From Hydrangea macrophylla (Eukaryota; Streptophyta; Magnoliopsida; Cornales; Hydrangeaceae), in contig CM066982.1 of assembly GCA_033977485.1 (NCBI GenBank), positions 9,973,218-10,037,217 on the forward strand: a stretch of 64,000 bases of DNA, written 5' to 3'. Position 1 is the first letter of the stretch; every line of letters begins with the position of its first letter. Below, one piece after another: positions 41,908-54,200 of this stretch. The translations under genes and the position numbers were made by a program. The notes beneath the pieces are model-generated. The model made no database searches and was not told where the DNA came from. It worked only from the letters and a program-made list of their open reading frames with translations.

Positions 41908-43458
41908 TGTCACACCCCAACCCGCCACACGCGGATTAGGACCGTGTAATAAAGAGTTACCCAAAACAAAACACCCCTTATTAGCAATAGAATAAGAGTT
42001 AAACATAATAAAATGAATTCGTTAGCTTAAATTGACCCAAGAGTAATATGGTCATTAAGAAAATATAGCCAAAATTTATATCAAAAGATAGCCCTTCAAG
42101 TCTCGGTTCCAATGCAAAAAACAGCGCATGAATCCGAATTTTCTAGAAAGAGTTATATTCGTTTTCGTAAAAGTCGTTTGACTGAAAATATACCTGCGGA
42201 TTTTGCAGATCAAGTTTCAACACTAGTTTTCCCTTGTTAAGAGTTAAAAACATAACAAAAATCAAATTACTCCCACAAACCCATTGTCATTCAATACCAA
42301 CAGATTCACTAACATGCTCATAGCACCTTGAAAACTAGGAAGAGATTAAACTAGTTTATTACGAAATTCTTACCCTAACTAGTCTCAATTCCAAAACATA
42401 CAATATGAGTTTCTAATTGCAAAGATTATACAAACCTCCCACCCAACTGAGTACGCCCATTAAACATTCTAAACAAGTGAAACATAAATCTGTGCTATCC
42501 GAAATCCCCGTAGTTCAAAGCTTCTCACTGTGATGCTCATATGAACCTGTGTGGTCATTAGCCACATAATCGACTAAGCTTTCGCTCAGTGAGTACGCGG
42601 TATAATCATGCAATTGAAGTATTTAATGATTCATAACACCAATTAAACATTCACAACAATAAATAGTCGCAGGCATGTCAAGTAATCAATCATCATCGTT
42701 CTGGACCCATGATTCCGGGCCATTCTGTCACTCCCTAGCGTAGCAAAATAAGGAAAAAATTTCATTTCCGTTTTGGACCCGTAGGTCATGACAGGTGATG
42801 GATCGCTTGTCCTGTACTTAGCTTAACATGTACCAGAAAAAAAAACAGAGTATATAAAGCAACAGGGAAGACTATATTAAACATATAACAACTTCAAATA
42901 TTACATGGGCTTAAGTTTAAATATCCTTAAGGCACAGACCGCCTTAATCAAAATAAAAACATTATCCATATCCTTTATTATATTTTTATTTAATTAGAAA
43001 AGTAACGCTGTAGGCTCCTCTAGCTGGCATAATCATATTGTCCTGCATAACCATTTTCTGAACATTTTGGATGTCCAGGACAAAATAAAGTCATCAGCTA
43101 ATGAAAGCCGAGTGAGTATAACGAACACACAAGCAATGTATATAAAAGTACATTAACAGTCATTATAATGTTCGGTACCTTAGAGTGTGATAAATCCATT
43201 ATTCCAATCATCGCATGATAACAATTAATAATAGTTTGAATAATGAATAATTAAGACCGTGCATGAACCATGAAATCATCTCATCTCACTGACTCTTTTA
43301 TCTCGATCACAATCTCTTGACTCATTCTGTCCACCTAGAACCATCCGGCACAATGCTGTTAGTTTAGAAGGTCTGTCAATATGTCTGCCGTATTTAAGTT
43401 GGTCTCGATATACCTAGACATTCAAGGTTATAATAACCCGTGGAATACTTTAATTAAT

Positions 43459-43690
43459 CTACCGTATCTGAAGCGGCCTGGAATAATTTAAAGCTACCAC
43501 CAGACTGACCTACCGTATCAAAAGCGGCCTGGGCTCAGCCCTCTTAATTAATCTACCGTATCTGCAGTGGCCTGGAATAATTAAGGCTATCACAAGACTC
43601 TGATTGACCTACTGTATCAAAAGCGGCCTGGGCTCAATCCTTCTTAATTAACCTACCGTATCTCAAGCGGCCTGGGATAATTAAGGTTAC
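43459..43690. repeat. CTACCGTATC...GCGGCCTGG array in E2 LTR
   Basis: Five units of 42-56 bp start at about 43459, 43511, 43553, 43609 and 43651. Each has CTACCGTATC, then five variable bases, then GCGGCCTGG or a one-base variant. The same array is in the right LTR at about 51977-52200. Confidence 0.85.
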
Positions 43691-43789
43691 CCGTCCCGAG
43701 ACATTCTCACAACATATATGCTGACCAACGACCCCTTTCCATACATGCCATCTCGACTTATGCAAATGAGTAATTTATTCTCCTCTTGT

Positions 43790-43920
43790 TTATATAGAGG
43801 TATCAGAGCGGGTGTACGACTTGTTCTTTCCTTACATATTTTCTTATAAAGGTATCAGAGCGATATGACTTAAATCCTTTTTTCACATTTGTTTTATAGA
43901 AGGTATCAGAGCAGTTTCTT
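43790..43920. repeat. Three GGTATCAGAGC repeats in E2 LTR
   Basis: GGTATCAGAGC occurs at 43799-43809, 43851-43861 and 43902-43912, a period of 51-52 bp, each preceded by TATA(G/A)A-type sequence. The motif equals the initiator tRNA-Met primer-binding core but lies on the + strand, opposite to the element. It is repeated in the right LTR (about 52316-52430). Confidence 0.85.
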
Positions 43921-44296
43921 CTTGTCATTATTTATCGATTAAAACAACTTATCTAATTCTCGCTTTCAAAATCTATTTTCCTTTCCTTATTAACAAGGTA
44001 CAATGAACTTTGAGAATCATTGAATTAACATCTACGATCTACATTATCAAATCACATATGTGGCAACAGGAAATTTCATCAAAGAATGCTTTAATACACT
44101 TTTTCAGCTACCAATACACAAGTGGGTCCACTTTGAAGCGATGTCCTTAAAAATGAGTTATAATTTTTGTAGGTGAATTACATATCAAAATAAAGGTCTC
44201 TGAGTCTAGTTTCCAACGCTTCGAACGGTGCGCGTTTTCAAGTTTTCTAGAGGGAGTTATGGCCGTTTTACTAAAAGTCGTCAGTGCTGAAAAATG

Positions 44297-44408
44297 GCAA
44301 TCGATTGGCAAAAATGGAAATCGATTGGCAAGGGTCCCAATCGATTGGTAAGATGGAAATCGATTGCCAAAGGTGGCAATCGATTGAGAACTGATGGCAA
44401 TCGATTGA
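44297..44408. repeat. AATCGATT palindrome array in E2 LTR
   Basis: Six copies of AATCGATT in 110 bp, most within a GGCAATCGATTGG context, itself partly palindromic (CAATCGATTG). The right LTR has the same six at 52818-52925. Confidence 0.9.
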
Positions 44409-45675
44409 CACTGTATCTTCTTCATCCAGACGCTGTAAAAACGAGTTTTTCTTCCATTTTTCAATCTGGAACCAACCAGGTCGTGTAATATACCGTTCTC
44501 TTCCTTTTTTCATGTAGATTATGAATATATAAGTTTTACATCTCGATTATTACCGTATCTCTACTTATAGGTGAAAATCCGAGAGTTGTCAAACTTTCGT
44601 TTTGACCGTATGTCTCAACCGTTACAAATTAAGGCCTAAGATTTGAAATGGAGCTTACTGGGACTATAATATTTCATTTTTAATTTACAGAATTGAATTT
44701 CGTTGAGTTTTACGGTACCGCTAATTTTGGACCTCCATGGCTATATATACATATATAGGCGTATATACTTACTTTCGATACCCCCGGCTTGTTCGTAATT
44801 ACAAATACTACATTATGAGTGGGTTCGAGAGACTCACCGAGCGTTAGTTTGGGCTGTGTGACTTGCCGAAAAAAGACGAAAATTCTGAAATATACTCCGA
44901 GCTTAACAATGGCTATGGCTATGGCCTTGGGAGCTCACTGCTGTCTTTTAGATTCTGTATTTCTTTTTTTTTACTTCCAGAATATAGAAGTGTACTTGTG
45001 TGTATGTGATTGAGAGTGAGGGAATTGAGAGATTTTGGAAATCAAAGAAGAAATGAGGGAGAGCTTGGCTTCCAAATGTGTGTGTGTGTAGTATGTATGT
45101 GGATTATAATTATATAACATGAACTCAATCAGTGAGTTTCACTTATCAAGTTGCAAACGAAATGAGTGTATACAGATAGAATACAGTCTGTGTTGAGAAG
45201 TGACCGCAATCAGTCCCGCCAAATAATTCAGTTAGTTCGTTTAATCAGTTTGGTTCAGTTAGTCCAGTTAGGCTGGTCCGGGTAGTTTAGGAAAATACCC
45301 CAAATAAATCTTAAGGACCAAAAATGTAAACAACGTGATTAATATTTTATTACTAGTTTTAATCACAAATTATAGGGTAACTTAGGGGTGCAGTCCTAAG
45401 CATAATTAATACAATTAAAATTACTAAAAGGGTCACAAAATTAAAGTCATGTAATTATAGTAAATCAACATAAGTATTTTTCATTTATGGAATTAATACT
45501 ACAATTAAAAATAACACATAACAGCAAAGTAAAATGGCATTGTATTAATAAATAATAACACGAGTATTATTTAATAATTAGAATAGTACCCCAACTAAAA
45601 ATTGACAAATAGTAAATAAATAAAAACTGACATCTCTTATTTATTATTAGGGGCGCGAAAATACAGGTTGCTAAC

Positions 45676-45714
45676 TTGCTATTAATAGAGATTTCGTCCC
45701 GAAATCTAAGTTGG
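45676..45714 (-). other. E2 3' non-coding segment, no clear polypurine tract
   Basis: Only 39 bp separate the stop of the polyprotein from the 3' LTR. The minus strand reads ATTTCGGGACGAAATCTC and then ATTAATAGCAAG. There is no long purine run of the kind seen beside the E1 LTR. Confidence 0.5.
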
Positions 45715-48700
45715 CTAGTCTTGAAACAACTCCGGGTACTTAGTTCTCATTTCTGATTCTAATTCCCAAGACGCTTCATTCTCATCATGATACTTCCACT
45801 GAACTTTCACTATAGGAATATCCTTATTCTGCAGCTTTTTCATACTGTGATCCAGAATACATACAAGTCTTTCTCTATAGGTGACATTCTCATGGATCTC
45901 AATGTCGTTGAAATCAATAGCGTGTGAAGGATCTCCCTTGTATTCCCTCAACATACTGATATGAAAGACATTATGTACCCCAGACATCTTGGGCGGCAAT
46001 GCGAGTCGATAGGCTACTTTCCCAACATGTTCCAATATCTCAAATGGTCCAATAAAACGATGTGACAACTTACCCCTTTTCTGACCAAATCGAACTACTC
46101 CACGAATTGGTGAAACTTTCAAAAGTACATGATCTTCAACAGTGAACTCTTTATCCTTTCTATGCTTATCGGCGTAGCTCTTCTGTCTACTCTGTGCGGT
46201 ACGCATCATCTCTTTCACAACTGCTATCTTCTCATTGGTTTCCCTAACCAAGTCTGGCCCTAACAGTTCTTTATCTCCAATCTCTGCCCAACAAAGCAGG
46301 GATCGACACGGTCGTCCATACAATGCTTGGAATGGAGCCATTCCTATACTTGAATGGTAACTGTTGTTATAAGCAAATTCGATCAATGGAAGATGTGTTT
46401 CCCACGAACTTTCAAAGTCTATAACACATGCCCTGAGCATATCCTCCATAACCTGATTGGTGCGTTCGGTCTGTCCATCGGTCTGTGGATGAAAAGCAGT
46501 ACTTAAACTTAATGAGGTTCCCAAAGCTTCTTGAAGACTTTCCCAGAATCCTGAAGTAAACCGTGAATCGCGATCTGATACGATAGACACCGGTACTCCG
46601 TGTAGTCGTACAACTTGTTGAAGATACATTCTACTCATCTTCTCCACTGGATAAGTCATGCTATAAGCAATGAAATGCGCGGACTTCGTCAAACGATCCA
46701 CAATCACCCAAATAGCATCGTGGTGGTGTTGTGTTCGGGGCAATCCAACTACAAAATCCATTGTGATGTGTTCCCACTTCCAACCTGGAACAGGTAGGGG
46801 TTGTAAAAGTCCTAAGGGTCTTTGATGTTCGGCTTTCACTTGTTGACAAGTCAAACACTTAGACACAAACTCGGCTACATCCCTTTTCATTCCTTCCCAC
46901 CAGAAATTTCTCTTCAGATCCTTATACATTTTAGTTCCTCCTGGATGAACTGTCAATCTTGATCTGTGAGCTTCTTCAAGAATATCCTTCCTTAGACCAT
47001 CCGTGTTGGTCACACATAATCTACCTCTGCACCGGAGTGCCCCATCGATCCCAATTTTTTATTCCTCTGGGTCATTTGCCGACATTTTCTGAAACCATAG
47101 TTGAAGATCAGCGTCTTTTGGTTGAGCTTCCAAAATACGATTTATAAGTGTTGGTTGCACTACAAGACATCCAAAGTGTTGTCCTTCACCCTCTGTAGAA
47201 ACCTGAACATCGAATTCAACTATAGTTTCCAAGGCTTTCCATTTTCTAACCATAAGAGATGCAACTATACCTCGAGGTTTCCGACTTAAGGCATCTGCGA
47301 CTACATTAGCTTTACCAGGGTGGTACTCTAATGTAAAGTCATAGTCCTTAATCAATTCCATCCATCGACGTTGTCTCATGTTCAGTTCCTTCTGAGTAAA
47401 CAAATACTTCAGACTCTTGTGATCGGAGAACAAATCAAACTTCTCCCCATATAGATAATGTCTCCAGATCTTGAGAGCAAATACTACTGCTGCCAATTCT
47501 AGATCGTGAGTTGGGTAGTTTAGCTCATTCGGCTTCAACTGCCTTGAACCATAAGCAATAACCTTGCCATCTTGCATAAGTACACATCCCAATCCTTGAT
47601 ATGATGCATCACTGAAAATAGAGAATTTCTCACCATCCCTTGGTATTGCTAATACGGGTGCCATGGTGAGTCTTTCTTTCAACTCTTGAAAGGCCTGCTC
47701 ACGCTTATCATTCCATTCAAACTTCACATCCTTCTTAGTCAAACCAGTTAGAGGAGCTGCTATCTTCGAAAATCCTTCTACGAATCTTCGATAGTAACCC
47801 GCGAGTCCAAGAAAACTCCTGACTTCTGTAGGATTGGTTGGTCGAGTCCAATTTGCAATAGCATCAGTCTTTGATGAATCTACGACGATTCCTTGTTGTG
47901 AGACCACATGCCCTAGAAATTTTACCTCTTGAAGCCAAAACTCACACTTACTGAACTTCACATATAAGTGATGACTCTGAAGTGTTTGCATTGCGATTCG
48001 CAAGTGTTGCTCCTTGGTCTTTGAATAGATCAAGATGTCATTAATGAAGACAATAATGAATTGATCCAAGTAAGGCCTGAACACTCTGTTCATCAGATCC
48101 ATGAACACTGCCGGGGCATTAGTTAATCCAAACGACATTACTAAAAACTCATAGTGACCGTACCTTGTTCTGAAAGCTGTCTTTGGTACATCCTCGGGTC
48201 GTACGAGTAACTGATGGTATCCTGATCGTAGATCTATCGTGGAAAAGATTGTAGCACCTTGCAATTGATCAAACAGATCATCTATTCGGGGTAGAGGACA
48301 CTTGTTCTTGATGGTGACTTTGTTCAACTCTCTGTAGTCGATACACAGCCGAAGTGATTCGTCCTTCTTCTTTACGAATAACACTGGTGCACCCCAGGGT
48401 GATGTACTTGGACGTATAAATCCCAGATCTTCAAGTTCTTGAACTTGTTTCTTTAGTTCCAGTATTTCTGTAGGGGCCATTCTGTAAGGTGCTTTGGATA
48501 TTGGGATAGTGCCAGGCACTAGATCAATGCAGAAATCAATCTCTCTCTTAGGTGGTAACCCAGAGATATCCTAAAAAACATCCTCAAAGTCTCTGACTAT
48601 GGGTATCGATGAGATAACCACTTCCGTACTAATAGCCTTGATGTTAGCTAAACAGTTGGTGAGGAATGTATCACTCATAAGGTTACACTGGAATTCAAAA

Positions 48701-50184
48701 AGTTGACCTCCAGGTACTGAAAAAGTAATACTCTTCTTAACACAGTCCAACTTAGCATGATATTTAGTGAGCCAGTCAATTCCTAATATCACATCAAATT
48801 CCTTCATTGATAGGACAACCAAATTAGCTGGAAGATTCTGATTCTCTAGGTATACAGGGCAATTCTTGCATACATATTTCAGTGCGACAACAGCCCCTAA
48901 TGGTGAGACAACATTCAATACTACGTTTAACCTCTGAGGTAATATACGTACATTTGGAAGAATTTTGGCAGCAATAAAAGAGTGTGTGGCACCCGTGTCA
49001 AATAAGACTTTCACACGATGATTATAAAGTGTTGAAGTACCTTCCATGACTTGCTGCTCTGGCTGTTCTTCATATCGGGTTCCTCCATACCCAGCTTCAT
49101 CATAACTACCTTCTTCATATCCTGCGGCATTGGGAATGATTGCATTCAGTTGGGCTTGTCCTTGCTGACCATAGCTTCCTCCTTTGGGGGCACGACAACG
49201 TTGACTGATGTGTCCAGTCTTGCCACAGTTATAGCACACCACCTCTTGACGACCATTGCGCCTTGGTGCCTTACAGTCTCGAGATATGTGACCGGGTATA
49301 CCACAATTAAAACAATTATTTGTACTCCCTCCTGCACCCAATTGTGGCTGAGTCTGATATAGAGTTGGACGAGGTTTCCGATTTCCATCAAAAGTCCTCT
49401 TCTGACCTTGATTTTGATATGGTTGTCTGTTCCCAAAATTACCCTTCTGCGGTGGGCGAAAGTCAAATTGCTTGCGGTTTGATCGCATGTCCTCTTCCAG
49501 TTCGGTGGCCAGTCCCACAAGAGATTCGAATGTCTTGTCCAAGTGCCCGATAGTCATACGATGAATAGGCGGTGCTAACCCTTGATTATATTTTCGGATC
49601 CTCTTTTCCTTTGTATCCACCATGTGTGGAGCAAATCGGGATAGCCTCTCAAACTGAGTTGTATACTCTTGCACAGACTTGTTTCCTTGGATTAGGTCCA
49701 TGAATTCCCTTTCGCGCTTGTGCCTCTCGGTTGCCAGGAAATACTTCTCCAAGAATTTCTTCCTGAAAGTAACCCATGTCATAGCTTTGACAACATCTTC
49801 TCCCATGGTAGCTTTGACAGCCTCCCACCAATCTGCAACATCATATGTTAATTGGAATGTTGCCAGTCTCTTCTTCTCCTGATCAGTATAATCCATAGTT
49901 TCAAAGATATGTTCCATCTGCCTCAACCATTGTTCGGCTTTCCATGGTTCAGCAGTGCCAGCAAATTGTTCAGGTCGCAAGGCACGGAACCTCTCCAATC
50001 GTTTATCCCTCGTTTGACGGACTGGGACTTCATTCCTCTGATTGTTGCCATTCCTATTGTTGGCGGCATTTAGATCTCCAATTCGTTCGATCCTCCGAAC
50101 AAATGCCTCAAACATGCCGGTTGGATCGGCCGCTAGTGGTGCTCCTTCAATCGCATTGCGGTTTCTGGGACTCCTTCTTGCCAT
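45715..50184 (-). pseudogene. Chromovirus gag-pol polyprotein with two stops
   Basis: Starts at 50184 (MARRSPRNRNAIEGAP). Gag: FAGTAEPWKAEQWLRQMEHI region, then two zinc knuckles CFNCGIPGHISRDC and CYNCGKTGHISQRC. Protease: LFDTGATHSF. A TAG stop (48571-48573) follows the protease. Reverse transcriptase and RNase H (to 47059): [42 protein letters not shown] in the position of the catalytic F/Y-x-D-D, then [13 protein letters not shown] and [15 protein letters not shown] stop is at 47059-47061. Integrase: HRSRLTVHPGG and CLTCQQVK (HHCC), VDRLTKSAHF, VSDRDSRFTS, HPQTDGQTERTNQ, a GPF module (RFIGPFEILEHV), and a chromodomain-like end IVKVQWKYHDENEASWELE. All three open segments share one frame. 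The polyprotein as read is interrupted and the RT site lacks one Asp. Confidence 0.93.
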
Positions 50185-50498
50185 AGTTACAACTTAAATC
50201 CTGATAGTACAATAAGGTTAGGAATTAAGCAATTATGAGAAGGAATACAAGTATCAATACGAGGTTTCAAAAATATTCTATATATATCTTTTGTAAGCAG
50301 TTACACATATCATGTCAAGTTAATGCTTCTATCTAGCCAAACGATGAGATTTTTGGGACTAACAGTCCTATGTACAAAATATGGGAGTCATTGCCCCAAA
50401 TGCATTCTAATGCTAACTTATAATATCCGATAAGGCAAAAAGTGGGACTACTTAGTCCAATATTTACAGCATACTTGCAAACATAAAGCTAAACACGC
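50185..50498 (-). other. E2 leader-gag spacer
   Basis: Between the gag ATG and the end of the leader frame. AT-rich, no coding signal. Confidence 0.6.
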
Positions 50499-51094
50499 CT
50501 ACTGGGGGCCACGGGGCCTGCGGCGCGAAACTCCGAAACGGTGCATCGGGCGATCAGTACTACTCTCAGCATTAGACACTGGAGGTGGAGCACCATCCAT
50601 GTCCATGGGGTCTACGGGTAGCGCTGGGGGTGGCTCAGGTGCCTCAACGTCATGAAGCTCGAGCTCAAATCCGTCTAGGACTACCTCGACTCCTCCTGGC
50701 TCTATAGGGGCAGCCATAGCAGCCTCAGTTACAACTGCCACTGGAGCTACAACTGGTAGTGGAGCAACCTGAAGTGATAGGTGTAACTGTACCATCTCCA
50801 TCTCTACAGGTAGGTAGAGGTCAGGGGTAAGAATCCTCCTAATCCTCTCCTCAGCAATCAACCTATCCGTCTGGGCCTGATAGAAGGCCTCTAACTGCAC
50901 TCGGTGGAGGTCCACATCCCCTCAGTATGAATGGCTCTCCAGATACTATTTTCCACGTTAACATTAGCCTGGAACTGAATCAGGGTAAGATAGATTCTAA
51001 GTCGTGCGGCGCTATCCCGTCTGGACCAATCACATGTCCACCAAAATCGTCGGGTACGAGATATGGGTCCATGCTGATAACCTGACAAAAGCAA
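50499..51094 (-). pseudogene. Leader open frame upstream of chromovirus gag, broken
   Basis: Two overlapping minus-strand frames appear to be pieces of one coding region. The upstream piece (51094-50891) holds RRDSAARLRIYLTLIQFQAN. The downstream piece (50915-50499) starts MDLHRVQLEAFYQAQTDRLI and runs into an acidic, Pro/Val-rich region with PVVAPVAVVTEAAMAAPIEP and a basic end GVSRRRPRGPQ. The frame changes around 50900-50930. It lies between the primer site and gag, where a 5' leader is expected. I do not recognise the product. Confidence 0.45.
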
Positions 51095-51222
51095 ACTATC
51101 TTATATCAGGACTAATCTTAATATATCTGGATGTCGGATCCTAAATACTGAGGACACTCGACTCTGCCTATCCTTTTGCTATCACAACCTGTGTCTAGGC
51201 TTAAGCCTAATTATACAACCAA

Positions 51223-51235
51223 GGCTCTGATACCA
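51223..51235 (-). promoter_or_regulatory. E2 primer-binding site
   Basis: Minus-strand TGGTATCAGAGCC, seven bases inside the 5' LTR end (51243). It is complementary to the 3' end of initiator tRNA-Met, the usual primer for chromoviruses. Confidence 0.85.
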
Positions 51236-51242
51236 AAAATCC

Positions 51243-54200
51243 TGTCACGCCCCAGCGTAGCAAAAAAAGGAAAAATTTTCATTTCCGTTTTGGACCCGTA
51301 GGTCATGACAGGTGATGGATCGCTTGTCCTGTACTTAGCTTAACATGTACCAGAAAAAAAAACAGAGTATATAAAACAACAGGGAAGATTATATTAAACA
51401 TATAACAACTTCAAATATTGCATGGGCTTAAGTTTAAATATCCTTAAGGCACAGACCGCCTTAATCAAAATAAAAACATTATCCATATCCTTTATTACAT
51501 TTTTATTTAATTAGAAAAGTAACGCTGTAGGCTCCTCTAGCTGGCATAATCATATTGTCCTGCATAACCATTTTCTGAACATTTTGGATGTCTAGGACAA
51601 AATAAAGTCATCAGCTAATGAAAGCCGAGTGAGTATAACGAACACACAAGCAATGTATATAAAAGTACATTAATAGTAATTATAATGTTCGGTACCTTAG
51701 AGTGTGATAAATCCATTATTCCAATCATCGCATGATAACAATTAATAACAGTTTGAATAATGAATAATTAAGACCGTGCATGAACCATGAAATCACCTCT
51801 TCTCACTGACTCTTTTATCTCGATCACAATCTCTTGACTCATTCGGTCCACCTAGAACCATCCGGCACAATGCCGTTAGTTTAGAAGGTCTGTCAATATG
51901 TCTGCCGTATTTAAGTTGGTCTCGACATACCTAGACATTCAAGGTTATAATAACCTGTGGAATACTTTAATTAATCTACCGTATCTGAAGCGGCCTGGAA
52001 TAATTTAAAGCTACCACCAGACTGACCTACCGTATCAAAAGCGGCCTGGGCTCAGCCCTCTTAATTAATCTACCGTATCTGCAGCGGCCTGGAATAATTA
52101 AGGCTATCACAAGACTCTGATTGACCTACCATATCAAAAGTGGCCTGGGCTCAATCCTTCTTAATTAACCTACCGTATCTCAAGCGGCCTGGGATAATTA
52201 AGGATACCCGTTCCGAGACATTCTCACAACATATATGCTGACCAACGACCCCTTTCCATACATGCCATCTCGACTTATGCAAATGAGTAATTTATTCTCC
52301 TCTTGTTTATATAGAGGTATCAGAGCGGGTGTACGACTTGTTCTTTCCTTACATATTTTCTTATAAAGGTATCAGAGCGATATGACTTAAATCCTTTTTT
52401 TTCACATTTGTTTTATAGAAGGTATCAGAGCAGTTTCTTCTTGTCATTATTTATCGATTAAAACAACTTATCTAATTCTCTCTTTCAAAATCTATTTTTC
52501 TTTCCTTATTAACAAGGTACAATGTACTTTGAGAATCATTGAATTAACATCTACGATCTACATTATCAAGTCACATATGTGGCAACAAGAAATTTCATCA
52601 AAGAATGCTTTAATACACTTTTTCAGCTACCAGTACACAAGTGGGTCCACTTTGAAGCGATGTCCTTAAAAATGAGTTATAATTTTTGTAGGTGAATTAC
52701 ATATCAAAATAAAGGTCTCTGAGTCTAGTTTCCAACGCTTCGAACGGTGCGCATTTTCGAGTTTTCTAGAGGGAGTTATGGCCGTTTTACTAAAAGTCGT
52801 CAGTGCTGAAAAATGGCAATCGATTGGCAAAAATGGCAATCGATTGGCAAGGGTCCCAATCGATTGGTAAGATGGAAATCGATTGCCAAAGGTGGCAATC
52901 GATTGGGAACTGATGGCAATCGATTGACACTGTATCTTCTTCATCTAGACGCTGTAAAAAATGAGTTTTTCTTCCATTTTTCAATCTGGAACCAACCAGG
53001 TCGTGTAATATACCGTTTGTAGACACCCCGATTTTGACCAAACGTCGAATTAAGGAGAGTGTCACCTCCATATCCGATGATGACAAAGGACCGAAAGATT
53101 CGAAGTGTTCCAAGCTCTTCAGAAAGTTCTCCAAACGCGGTAAAATTTTCACAGAATGAAATACCAGGTATTTAGGAGAATTCAGGTAAAAAACATCACT
53201 TTTGGAAAAGATCTTCGAAAATAAGTTTTTTTTGAAAAAAAGAGAAAAGAAAAGACCTAAAAGGGAATTTTAACAGAAACCGGCACATGGCAGGTTTTTG
53301 CGGCACTCAGTGAGTGTTGTACGGCAGTCATCGAATGCCGGACCGGCACTTATTGAGTGCCGCCGATAATTTCTGATTGCCGTTTGCTTTTAAAATCCGT
53401 ATTTTGTGGTACAATACGTATATGTATGCGGATAAAAATAAAAAACTGATAAAGTAAGGTTGACAAAAACGCGGCAATCAATAATCCGGAGCGGCTCTCA
53501 ATAAGTGCCGCGCGGCAGTCATGGAATGCCGCAGCGGCTTTCACGGAGTGCCGCAGTGGCATCCACTGACTGCCGCAGAAGTTTTTTGACTGCCGCCTTC
53601 TGCAGCAGTCTGTCTATTTTCAGGAAGTACGTATTGTACCACCAAATGAGACATTTACACCTGTCTTTTACTCCGAATTCACTGAGAATACTTGGTAATT
53701 TTGTCTATAAAAGAGGGAGGATCTTCCTTGGGAGGATATACAAGAGGTGGTTACCACTACACTAACATATATTTTGAGAGAGAGTTTAAAAAAAATAGAG
53801 AGAAGAGCTTGAAAGATCTTCAAAGGAGAGAAGCTTTGAGGATAGTTTGGAGGTGATCCTCTAACTACAAGTTGTTTTTCTTCATTCTTTTGAACTACTA
53901 ATCTTAAAACTACTTGGTCTTTTGATTAACCTTTTTTAGAAGTATTATTAGTGAACTTGCAAACTTTAATTGCATTTTCTTTTAGTTCTTTCTTTTCCTC
54001 TTCTTTGTTTATACTTCTCTCTTGAGATTCTTGGAAGTCTTCCATACTTCACTTGAATCTCATGAGTTGGAACCCTTGATCTCATGTGAGCTTGTGCTCC
54101 CCCATGAGAGTCAAGGTTGATCATCCTTTGTATAAGAGCAAGCAAATGAATCTAAGCCCCTACCATGGTTTAGGATTCCTTAACTTAAGGTTTCATGGAA

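Larger units (their letters stand above)
42726..45675 (-). repeat. E2 left (3') LTR
   Basis: 2950 bp. It begins TGTCACTCCCTAGCGTAGC and ends GGTTGCTA plus AC where the partner has CA, so the terminal dinucleotide is mutated. It contains three arrays, described separately. A (TG)n tract lies near 45079-45090. Confidence 0.9.

Noticed and set aside
41448..41949. Independent open frames around 41448-41949
   Set aside because: They are out-of-frame readings over the LINE remnant and run into the E1 LTR.
43459..43690. CRISPR-like array
   Set aside because: Repeats are imperfect, lie in both LTRs of a plant retrotransposon, and spacers are not unique; no cas genes.
43799..43912. True primer-binding sites or tRNA genes
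   Set aside because: They lie inside an LTR on the wrong strand, without the LTR-end position or any tRNA cloverleaf.
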